From Mytilisepta virgata (taxonomy: Eukaryota; Mollusca; Bivalvia; Mytilida; Mytilidae), in NCBI GenBank assembly GCA_028015205.1, contig JAPWFG010000023.1, forward strand, positions 1,054,001 through 1,118,000: a stretch of DNA of 64,000 bases. Reading direction: 5' to 3'. The translations under genes and the position numbers were made by a program. Shown in pieces: positions 54,475 through 64,000 of this stretch. Every line of letters starts with the position of its first letter. Position 1 is the first letter of the stretch. The notes under the pieces are model-generated. The model was not told where the DNA came from. It did not search any database and saw only the letters and a program-made list of their open reading frames with translations.

Positions 54475-57400
54475 CTAGAGGCTCTCAAGAGCCTGTATCG
54501 CTCACCTGGATTTATTTTCACCTTGAGCAGACCTAAAAATTTAAGGGTTGCAGTACATTTGGCTGGTTTTACTATATAGGATTCTATGTTAAACTAATTT
54601 CAGCTGTGGCAGTCATCTTAGTTGACAGCCCAGGTCAACATACATTTCTAAAAGAGAACAATCTAAGGACCATTTCTGCTTAGTCTTGTTCCAACTGGCT
54701 TAGCGGTTTCACACAAGAAGATTTTTAAATGAATTTTCCTATAGGGTCCAATATTTAACAAAGTTCGGTGTGGCAGCCATCTTGGTTGACAATCTGGGTG
54801 ATTTGACAAATTTCTAAAAGAGGACCTCCTAAGGACCAATGATGCCAAGTCTGGCTCTAATATGTCAAGTGGTTTCTGACAAGAAGATTTTTCAATGAAT
54901 TTTTCCATAGGGTCGTATGTTAAACTAAGTTCGGGTGTGGTGGCCATTTTGGTTGACAGTCTGGGTCATCGCACACAATTCTGAAAGAGGACCATCTAAG
55001 GACCATTGCTACCAAGTCTAATTCTAATTGGCTTAGTGGTTTCAGACGAGAAGATTTCTGAGTGAGTTTTCCATAGGGTCCTATGTTAAACTAAGTTCTG
55101 CTGTGGTGGCCATCTTGGTTCACAGTCCATGAAATCAGACACATTTCTGAAAAAGGACCCCCTAAGGACCAATGCTGGCAACTCCTGCTCCAATATGTCA
55201 ACTGGTTTCAGACAAGAACATTTTTCAATGAATTTTCCTATAGGGCCCTATGTTAAACTAAGTTCAGTTGTGGCATCTTGGTTAACAGTCAAGGTCATCG
55301 GACACATCTCTAAAAGAGGACCATCTAAGGACCATTGCTGCCAAGTCTGGTTCCAATTGGTCAAGTGGTTTAAGTCAAGAAGATTTTTCAATGAATTTTC
55401 CCATAGGGCCCTATGTTAAACTAAGTTCGACATAAGGACCATTCCACCAAAGTTTGGACCCAATTGGCCCAGTGGTTTCAGAGGAAAAGATCTTTAAAGA
55501 AAAGTGGTTTCAGAGGAAAAGATCTTTAAAGGAAAGTTTACTCTGGATGCCGTCTTTAAAGGGCAAAAACTCTTATAAGAGGTCAATCAATGATTTTGGT
55601 AATGTTGACTTATTTGTAGATCTTACTTTGATGAACATTTCAGCTGTTTACAATTTGTCTTATAAATAATCTATAATAATATTCAAAATAATAGCCTAAA
55701 ACTGCAAAATTTCCTTAAAATTAACAATTCAGGGGCAATAACCCAACAAAGGATTGACTGATTGGTCTGAAAATTTCGTGGCAGGTAGATCTTGACCTGA
55801 TTAACATTTTTACCCACTGTCAGTTTTGCTCTAAATGCTTTAGTTTTTGAAATATAAGACAAAAACTGCAGTTTACCCCTATGTTCTATTTTTAGCCATG
55901 TCGGCCATGTTGGTTGGAAGGTGGGTCATCGGACATATTTTTTAAACTAGATACCCTAATGATGCTTGTGGCCAAGTTTGGTTCCATTTGGCCCAGTAGT
56001 TTCAGAGAAGACGATTTTTTAAATTCACCCCCCCCCCCTTTTTTTTCTATTTTTAGTTACAGCAGCCATGTTCATGGAAGTCGGGAATGCCGGATATAAA
56101 TTTGGAAGGGGGCCACCCAAGGACCATTCCACCAAAGTTTGGACCCAATTGGCCCAGTGGTTTTAAAGGAGAAGATCTTATAAAGGAAAGTTTACGCCGG
56201 ACGCCGTCTTTAAGGGCAAAAAGTCCTATAAGGGGTCAATCAATGATTTTGGTCCTGTTGACTTATTTGTAGATCTTACTTTGATGAACATTTCTGCTGT
56301 TTACAATTTCTCTTTATCTATAATAATATTCAAGATAATAACCTAAAACTGCAAAATTTCCTTAAAATTAACAATTCAGGGGCAATAACCCAACAAAGGG
56401 TTGACCGATTCATCTGAAAATTTGATGGCAGGTAGATCTTGACCTGATTAACATTTTTACCCCGTAAGTCTTGCTCTAAATGCTTTAGTTTTTGAAATAT
56501 AAGACAAAAAACTGCAGTTTACCCCTATGTTCTATTTTTAGCCATGTCGGCCATGTTGGTTGGCAGGTGGGGTCAAGTTTGGTTCAATTTGGCCCAGTAG
56601 TTTCAGAGAAGACGATTTTTTAAATTCAACCCCCCCCCTTTTTCTATTTTTAGTTACAGCAGCCATGTTCATGGAAGTCGGGAAAGCCGGATATAAATTT
56701 GGAAGGGGGCCACCCAAGGACCATTCCACCAAAGTTTGGACCCAATTGGCCCAGTGGTTTTAAAGGAGAAGATCTTATGAAGGAAAGTTTACGCCGGACG
56801 CCGTCTTTAAGGGCAAAAAGTCCTATAAGGGGTCAATCAATGATTTTGGTCCTGTTGACTTATTTGTAGATCTTACTTTGATGAACATTTCTGCTGTTTA
56901 CAATTTCTCTTTATCTATAATAATATTCAAGATAATAACCTAAAGCTGCAAAATTTCCTTAAAATTAACAATTCAGGGGCAATAACCCAACAAAGGGTTG
57001 ACCGATTCATCTGAAAATTTGATGGCAGGTAGATCTTGACCTGATTAACATTTTTACCCCGTAAGTCTTGCTCTAAATACTTTAGTTTTTGAAATATAAG
57101 ACAAAAAACTGCAGTTTACCCCTATGTTCTATTTTTAGCCATGTCGGCCATGTTGGTTGGCAGGTGGGGTCAAGTTTGGTTCAATTTGGCCCAGTAGTTT
57201 CAGAGAAGACGATTTTTTAAATTCAACCCCCCCCCCCCCCCCCCTTTTTCTATTTTTAGTTACAGCAGCCATGTTCATGGAAGTCGGGAATGCCGGATAT
57301 AAATTTGGAAGGGGGCCACCCAAGGACCATTCCACCAAAGTTTGGACCCAATTGGCCCAGTGGTTTTAAAGGAGAAGATCTTATAAAGGAAAGTTTACGC

Positions 57401-57688
57401 CGGACGCCGTCTTTAAAGGCAAAAAGTTTAATTGTATGCTACTGAAATATGCATTATTGTTTACACCTATTTTTATGTTCTATTTTTAGCCATGTGGGCC
57501 ATGTTGGTTGGCAGGCGGGGTCATCGGACATATTTTTTTATCTATATACCCTAATGATGCTTGTGGCCAAGTTTGGTTCAATTTGGCCCAGTAGTTTCAG
57601 AGAAGAATATTTTTGTAGAAGTTTACAGACAACGACGACGAAGACGACGACGGACACCAAGTGATGAGAAACGCTCACTTGACCTTAT
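54475..57688 (-). mobile_element. AGCTCACC-family element, copy E, with internal duplications
   Basis: The left terminus is CTAG, then AGGCTCTCAAGAGCCTG (54475-54495). Tandem 160-170 bp units follow to about 55440, then a block amplified as 55560-56215, 56216-56812 and 56813-57415. The right end has GACGACGACGGACACCAAGT and CGCTCACTTGACC but a broken hairpin, followed by a G16 run. Confidence 0.65.
56216..57415. repeat. Recent 597-bp tandem duplication inside copy E
   Basis: Equivalent points (TCAATCAATGATTTTGG) occur at 56236 and 56833, 597 bp apart, with very few differences; an older relative starts at 55583. The C-run before TTTTTCTATTTTTAG is 9 long in one unit (56630-56638) and 18 in the other (57227-57244), 11 in the older one. 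Confidence 0.88.
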
Positions 57689-57689
57689 T

Positions 57690-57705
57690 GGGGGGGGGGG
57701 GGGGG
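57690..57705 (+). repeat. G16 homopolymer
   Basis: Sixteen consecutive G at the right edge of copy E; length probably unstable and prone to assembly error. Confidence 0.9.
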
Positions 57706-59860
57706 TTTGAGATCTCCCAAAACATGTTTAACCCCGCTGCATTTTTGCACCTGTCCCAAGTCAGGAACCTCTAGTCTTTGTTAATCTTGTTTTTTTTAAA
57801 TTTTCGTTCAATTAATTGTATATTTCGGATTTTAGTGTGCCGTCCATTTCGCTGAACTAGTATGCATTATTGTTTACACCTATTTTTATTTTTTTCTGTT
57901 CTATACTTTTAATTTATGTTACTTTAATGTTTAAATAATGCTGTCAGCCCTTCAGTGTATAAAGTTGCATTTCAAATAAAGAATATTATTGTTTAGGGGA
58001 CAGCTAAAGCCCCCTCCGGGTGCGGAATTTTCTGTCTGGCAGTGCGTTGAAGACCCATTGGTAGACTTGAGCTGTTTTCTGCTCTTTGGTCGGGTTGTTG
58101 TTTCTTTGACACATTCCCCGTTTTCATTCTCTACTCTATACATACAATGCAGTAAACTGTAAGTGTAATATGCTGTTGGCGTGGCCAATGATGCGAGAGC
58201 AGCAATAATGATACTATATATTTAGTCTTTTTGTGCGTGTGTGTGTGTTTTTAAATATATATGTAAAAGGGCTTCTTTTTTATTGATAAACAATGTTAAA
58301 ACCAGTCAAGTCGTTTGTATTAACTCTTACTTAACTACATACATGACAAAGGAGAAAATACAGGAACCTAAAATTGACTTTTTTTTAATCCAAAAGAGAA
58401 CATTGCCTTATTTTACATATGTGGGCTTGGTAGAAAACACTGTTATAGTTACACACGAGTTACTGTTAAAAGATCTTCACATTTCAGTAGCATACAAGTA
58501 AAATTTATTCAGTTGCAATATTAACACTCAAACGGATCAAGGCAATACAAACAAACTATACAGATACTCAAACACAAGGCTTGATTGAGAATTGGTATCT
58601 TGGATACTACATGAATGGTATACGTTACAGTCAAACGTGGTAAAAATTTAAATTTATGATTCATTATCGTTTTCATTAAGTTATTTTGAAATTTTATGTC
58701 TTAATTTCTAAATAAAACATGTAATCTCGGGTTAACTCAATGATATTTAGATACAGGACGTGCGGCAAATTCGGCGCAGATTTCAGGTCGGAATTTTTTG
58801 ACAATCTGGAGAATTCCGGTCAGGATTTTAAAAATATAAAACTACAGTGTATTGACAAAAAAGAACAGTGTTGAAAGTTTTATACATCTGGTATCAGTAG
58901 GTCAGTCGCAAGTGTCATGTGTACAGTGTGCTGTGTTCTTAAAGGTTTTGCGTAACATTAGTTCTAAAATTATAAGGATTTCTGAGTAAGACTTCAAGTT
59001 AAGCATATTAAAAGGATGTTCTAACAATGCCATGATTGTTTTATTTACTGTACCAGAGTTAATGAGGGAAAGTGATTTATTTCCTTTCCTTAAGTCCAAG
59101 ACTAACCAAACTCAAAGGTTAGTAAAATTCAACATGTAATGTGTATATGTATTTGCTTTTTAAGTACTAGTATCTAAATCCAGAAAAGCCACTTACCAAA
59201 TAACAATTTATCACAGTAGATCACTATATTAAATGGAAAAATAATAAAATATTGAATACTGAAATAGGTTAGAAAGATGTGTACATGGAGATTCAGGCAA
59301 ATTAAATAAACTTATGGGTTAAAGTAACCCTAGAAATTAATCCAAACAGAGCTTTGTTCTTTGTATTCAGAAATATATTCTCCAAGAGCTCTTGAAGTTC
59401 AATTTATCATTTGTAACGTGTACAATGGGAGGTACCTCTCATTGTACCTAACTGATAACATTCCTGTATTTGAGTTATCACCCTTACATGTAGCTATGCT
59501 CATCCGGGTTCAGTTAACATGTGCTTGTCAGGAATTGAGGTGACATGGTCCAGGCCTTGATATAATTTATTTTTATTGTCATGATCAATGGCAGATAAAA
59601 GAACAAGAACAGTGGCACTCTATTTGAAGGACTATATTGTCTTCATTTGACATGCCAAACGAACGCGATTCAACTGGAAAAACTTCAGATTCTGGAAATT
59701 TTGACTTTCCCACAGGAATTTTATCAATTAAACGTGAAAAATCGGTGAAATATCAGTGAGAGTAGCGAATGGGCTTGGTTCACGAAGTGAGCACAGGGGC
59801 ACGTTACAATTGACACAGTATGTCATCGATGACTGATCCTGCCCCGATCTATAATACCAT
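57706..59860. other. Interspersed repeat remnant and AT-rich sequence
   Basis: The stretch 57975-58145 contains GTCTGGCAGTGCGTTGAAGA, TTGGTCGGGTTGTTGTTTCT and TTTGACACATTCCCC, a repeat I associate with mussel DNA. From 58150 to 59860 I see no gene, only AT-rich sequence with short (GT)n at about 58233-58250. Confidence 0.5.
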
Positions 59861-59862
59861 AA

Positions 59863-61784
59863 CAACAAGAGGCTCACCAGAGCATGTATCGCTCACCTGG
59901 AGTCTGGTTTTCATTGGACAATTAATCAACTATTTGACCAAGTTTGTTGCAATTGGTTCAATTGTTCAGGGAAAATTTGTTGAAGATTTATTTTTCATAA
60001 GGTTTAATGTTAAAATATGTTCCCTGATAGTGGTAGTCCTGGCAGGAAGTTGACAAAATTGACCAGGAATAAGGGTGAACCTTAAATAAATGTAACAGAA
60101 CTTGACCTCAAATTACACAAACCAATAACTCCTAAATAGAATTTGGGATTCCCTTCAAAATTTCAGGATAGGTAGATCTCAACATGGCAAACATTTTTCA
60201 ATTTATATTTCACTTCTATCTCAAATAGTTTTGGAGACAAATGCAAAAAAGTTAAAATTTTGAAAATTTGACAACAAAAGGGCAATAACTCCTAAATGGG
60301 TTTTGGGATTTCATATAAAATTTCGGGGTATGTAGATCTCAACATGGCAAACATTTTTCAAATTTACATTTCACTTCTATCTCAAATACTTTTGGAGATA
60401 AATGACGAAAAACGTAAATTTTGAAAATTTGACGAAAAAAGGGCAATAACTCCTAAATAGGTTTTGGGATTTCCTTTAAAATTTCAGGGTATGTAGATCT
60501 CAACATGGCAAACATTTTTCAAATTTAGATTTCACTTCTATCTCAAATAGTTTTGGAGATAAATGACGAAAAATGTTAAACTATGAAAATTTGACGAAAA
60601 AAGGGCAATAACTCCTAAATGGGTTTTAAGATTTCCTTCAAAATTTCAGGTTAGGTAGATCTTGTCATGCTGATCAATTTTACCCCATGTCAGATTTTTG
60701 ATATCTGTAACAGTTTTTAAGTTATAAGCCAAAAACAACTATTGCACCCCTATATTCTATTTTTAGCTACGACAGCCATGTTTTATGTCAGATCAAAATA
60801 AATTGAGGATCGTTTGTAGAGGACATGTCATTTATCATTCCTATTAAGTTTCAAACCAATCGGCCCAGCGGTTTCAGAGGAGAAGATTTTTTAATAAAAA
60901 AATTTTGAAAATTTGACAAAAAAAGGGCAACAACTCCTAAATGGGTTTTGGGATTTCCTTTAAAATTTCAGGGTAGGTAGATCTCAACATGGCAAACATT
61001 TTTCAAATTTACATTTCACTTCTATATCAAATAGTTTTGGAAATAAATGACGAAAAATGTTAAAATTTTGAAAATTTGACAAAAAAGGGCAATAATTACT
61101 AAATGGGTTCTGGAATTTCCTTCAAAATTTCAGGGTAGGTAGATCTTGTCATGCTGATCAATTTTACCCAATATTAGATTTTCGATATCTGTAACGGTTT
61201 TTGAGTTATTAGCAATTTACCCCTATGTTCTATCTTTAGTAACAGCGGCCATGTTTTTCGACGAATCAAAAATCCCCACATCAGTTCTATGCAGGGTATC
61301 CCAAGGAACAATCTTACCAAGTTTCATTTGATTTTGAATAGTAGTTTCAGAGAAGAAGATTTTTGAAATAATAACATAAAAAAAGCCAAAAATGTCAAAA
61401 AAGGGCAATAACTCTAACATCAGTTGACAGATTTTCACGAAAATCAGCACATAGGTAGCTCTCATCATGCTGAACACTTTCAACCTGCCAGAATATGCCG
61501 TAACCTAATGATTTTTGAGATATTTGCGAAAAACTGTTGTTTGACCCCTATGTTCTATTTTTAGTAACAGCGGCCATGTTTTTCGACGAATCAAAAATCC
61601 CCACATCAGTTCTATGCAGGGTACCCCAAGGAACATTCATACCAAGTTTGGTTCTAATTAGTCAAGTAGTTTCAGAGGAGAAGAGTTTTGTATAATTGTT
61701 AACGACGACAGACGACGGACGACGACGACGACGACGGACGCCAAGTGATGGCAATAGCTCACCTGGCCTTTGGCCAGGTGAGCT
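59863..61784 (-). mobile_element. AGCTCACC-family element, copy F (nearly complete)
   Basis: The right terminus is the best hairpin of the family: AGCTCACCTGGCC / GGCCAGGTGAGCT with a 3-bp loop (61756-61784). The left terminus ACAAGAGGCTCACCAGAGC has lost pairing. The interior has four units with GGGCAATAACTCCTAAATGG and GTAGATCTCAACATGGCAAA (60080-60640, 60900-61140), and a 3' half matching copies A and B in reverse. Confidence 0.75.
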
Positions 61785-61998
61785 AAAAAGGAGGAATCCA
61801 TTCCGAGTGCGCCAAAATCCACTCGTCAGAATTTTTTCCTGTTCTCCATCCAGTCTGCTTTTTTGCTCATTTCTGCAGTAAAATGATTATATTTTAACAA
61901 AATGCCTACCTTTTAGCCCTAATTTCCCACCAATCGGTTGTATTGGCTCATTTTAATCCCATTTCTGATGAAATCAGAACTTCACTGTCCGGAAGTGA

Positions 61999-62178
61999 CC
62001 CACATTTGAATAATTTCCGCCAAATTTGACATATCCATTCCGGAGATAATTTGGAACTTACCAGAGTTTTCCTATCCTCACATACTAGACCCCAAAGGTA
62101 TTCCGATAAAAAAAAGTTAGTTCCAAATTATATCCGGAATGGATATGTCAAATTTGGCGGTAATTATACAAATTTGGG
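61999..62178. repeat. Foldback palindrome at the edge of the terminal element
   Basis: CCCACATTTGAATAATTTCC, CAAATTTGACATATCCATTC and GATAATTTGGAACT are mirrored by AGTTCCAAATTATATC, GAATGGATATGTCAAATTTG and ATACAAATTTGGG. Arms about 75 bp. Confidence 0.75.
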
Positions 62179-62179
62179 T

Positions 62180-62800
62180 ACCTCGAATCACCGAAAACCT
62201 CCCGGAAACACCGAAAACCTCCCAGAAACACCGAAAACCTGATATAATATTACCTAAACCTCATCAAATGTTGCGAAAACCACATCCATTCGATCGGTAT
62301 GCCAGTTTTACATCCAGAAAACATAATTTTATTAATATTGTATAAGAAATGTGACTTTTATGCATGATTTTCTAAACATAGTGCATTCTATATTAAATCA
62401 AAATGGCTGATCGAAAACCTCCCGAAACACCGAAAACCTGATATAATATTACCTAAACCTCATCAAATGTTGCGAAAACCACATTCATTCGATCGGTATG
62501 CAATTTTTCATCCAGAAAAAATAATTTTATTAATATTGTATAAGAAATGTGACTTTTATGAATGATTTTCTTAGACATAGTGCATTCTATAATAAATCAA
62601 AATGGCTGACCGAAAACCTCCCGAAACACCGAAAACCTGATATAATATTCCCTAAACCTCATCAAATGTTGCGAAAACCACATCCATTCGACGGGTATGA
62701 CAATTTTACATCTAGAAAACATAATTTTATTGATATTTTTTTTTATCAATTAAGACTTTTATGAATGATTTTCTCAGACATAGTGCATTTCATATTACCT
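62180..62800 (+). repeat. Three tandem 199-bp units with CCGAAAACCT motifs
   Basis: GATATAATATTACCTAAACC begins at 62241, 62440 and 62639 (last copy with one change), a period of 199 bp. Each unit contains CACCGAAAACCT, CATCAAATGTTGCGAAAACC and GTGACTTTTATG or similar. An inverted copy starts at 63806, so these are subterminal or terminal repeats of a larger element. Confidence 0.85.
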
Positions 62801-63213
62801 GTAATTCAATATGGCGGACAGATCGATTAAATGCCCTAAGGTAAAGTACAATACACTATGTGTATACCTTGAATAAATTAAGTTTATTGCCGATTTTGTT
62901 CATGTTGGACAACCATTATTTACAATTATCATTACACTAATAATGTAAATAATGGAAGAGCGCTCACGCCACGTCAAGGTCACGAACGATGTGAGGGTAG
63001 AATCCCCCTATCCCAGACCTTTATTTGGGCTGTTAAGTTTTTCTTTAAAGTATATACATATACATTTATTTTAATAATAATATGATTATTGACTTTTTTG
63101 ATTTATTCAATATTTTATTAAAATAACAAGACAATTGACATACATTTAAACATACATATAAGGATTCGGAAACAAGCAGTGCTTATAAGTTATGATATTT
63201 TTACAAAAATTGT
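62801..63213. other. Inner spacer of the inverted-repeat element
   Basis: It starts ATGGCGGACAGATCGATT, then AT-rich sequence with an inverted AATAATGTAAATAATGG-type stretch near 62915-62955. No coding region was recognised before the NADAR fragment. Confidence 0.5.
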
Positions 63214-63412
63214 TCAAAATTGTACACCATGTCTCAATGCTGCTAATAAAAGGCCAAAAATATTCTGCCCCCTGCCATCAGGCCGGATCCCCAAAACGCA
63301 TCGTTGACATTATGATCTATGTACCCCTTCGTTTCTTGTAAAGTTAGTCTAAATTCAGGACATTGTACAAACTTCAGTTTCAAAATTTCAGCCATAATTA
63401 TGGGTCTTAAAT
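63214..63412 (-). pseudogene. NADAR-domain fragment (3' half) with one frameshift
   Basis: On the minus strand, after a possible acceptor (GGATAG at 63413-63418), the frame reads RPIIMAEILKLKF, CPEFRLTLQETKG and HNVNDAFWGSGLMAGG. In a second frame, entered at the run of five C (+ strand 63268-63272; G5 as read), it continues QNIFGLLLAALRHG and stops at 63214-63216. These blocks match the C-terminal half of NADAR (PF08719, YbiA/RibX-like), whose members cleave N-glycosidic bonds and include enzymes that remove ADP-ribose from guanine. The N-terminal half (SNF and EH-YQ blocks) was not found. One base missing in a homopolymer could be real decay or a sequence error. It sits between inverted repeats, so it may be cargo of a mobile element. 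Confidence 0.7.
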
Positions 63413-63805
63413 CTATCCATGTTTTACAGGTCAAACAGATAGAAATGGACAGCAATAGAAGTGTGACCATTCCAATTAACAAACGTGTCAGAAATCAAGG
63501 AACTGTATAATACACAATATAATCGATGATAAATGTCAGAAAGATTTTAAAAAATTACTGCTGTTTTGTTTATATAAAAACTAAAATAATAGCTTATTTC
63601 AAGGACGTATGTTAGTTATACGACCTTGCTTATTTGTAATTTGTTTTACATGTATCTTGCTTTAGTATGCCACAAAATATTGCATTTAATCAAGAAGCCT
63701 TAATTCAAATTCACACTTCCAATTAAAATTTAGTAAATTTAAATTAAAGAAAACATAAATCTCATATCCATTTTATAAAAACACAATTTTTGAGAATTTT
63801 TTTTT
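63413..63805. other. AT-rich sequence upstream of the NADAR fragment
   Basis: Expected to hold the preceding intron or exon of the NADAR-type gene, but I see no block of the domain's N-terminal half on the minus strand. Confidence 0.5.
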
Positions 63806-64000
63806 TCTAATTATACCGGCACTATGTCTAAGAAAATCATTCATAAAAGTCTTATTTCTTACACAATTTTAATAAAATTATGTTTTCTTGATGTAAAATC
63901 GGTATACAGCTCGAATGGATGTGGTTTTCGCAACATTTGATGAGGTTTAAGTAATATTATATCAGGTTTTCGGTGTTTACGTGAGGTTTTCGGTGTTTCC
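63806..64000 (-). repeat. Inverted copy of the 199-bp unit, cut by the window end
   Basis: It reads CACTATGTCTAAGAAAATCA, GGATGTGGTTTTCGCAACAT and AGGTTTTCGGTGTTT, the reverse complement of the 62180-62800 unit. It begins a second unit at 63976 and continues beyond the window. Confidence 0.88.

Noticed and set aside
59361..59543. 60-codon frame starting MYSEIYSPRALEV
   Set aside because: No recognised motif, no neighbouring exon and AT-rich context; length is within chance expectation.
62160..62800. CRISPR-like regular repeats (CCGAAAACCTCCC spaced regularly)
   Set aside because: Units of 199 bp are similar throughout, without unique spacers, in an animal genome; this is a tandem repeat of a mobile element.

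Overview
The window is eukaryotic, AT-rich and full of introns. It almost certainly comes from a bivalve mollusc, probably a mussel. That identification is an inference. It rests on several repeat families typical of bivalve DNA: tRNA-derived SINEs ending in CCCCAACTAAACAAACAAAC, elements bounded by AGCTCACCTGG and GGCTCTCAAGAGCC hairpins, and the interspersed segment containing GGTCGGGTTGTTGTTTCTTT near 58.09 kb. It also rests on a divergent HSPA12-type Hsp70 gene, a family that is greatly expanded in bivalves. No bacterial features (operons, Shine-Dalgarno sites, CRISPR) are present.

Left edge (1-1.7 kb). The first coding exon of an XPR1-like phosphate exporter lies on the minus strand (1099-1167) and the rest of that gene runs out of the window. 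Only 534 bp separate its start codon from that of the next gene, which runs the other way, so 1168-1701 is probably a shared bidirectional promoter.

1.7-33.6 kb. One plus-strand gene of nine coding exons was assembled by eye. Every splice junction has GT/AG ends and all phases agree. It encodes a predicted 1,403-residue protein: a long, polar, serine-rich, probably disordered region, a short lysine-rich block, and one C-terminal PDZ domain of PAR-6-like type. The introns hold SINEs, TTAA-flanked MITEs, foldback elements, minisatellites and hairpin-ended elements.

33.6-46.7 kb. I recognise no host gene here. The stretch holds foldback elements, MITEs, a nest of at least three transposons (about 38.3-41.8 kb), a decayed non-LTR retrotransposon with an AP-type endonuclease (42.3-44.35 kb), and a TIR-bounded element carrying the 3' end of another LINE (44.83-45.74 kb).

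46.8-51.2 kb. A minus-strand HSPA12-like gene has four phase-compatible exons with an uninterrupted reading frame, but all three Hsp70 nucleotide-binding signatures are degenerate. Its first exon is missing or not recognised; a transposon lies just upstream.

51.4-64 kb. This part is almost solid mobile DNA: several hairpin-ended (possibly Helitron-like) elements made of tandem 160-170 bp units, a recent 597-bp tandem duplication, and a terminal element with inverted 199-bp repeats. That last element surrounds a fragment of a NADAR-domain gene broken by one frameshift in a C5/G5 run.

Gene calls come from reading translations and splice sites only. Family names rest on remembered motifs, not on a database search.
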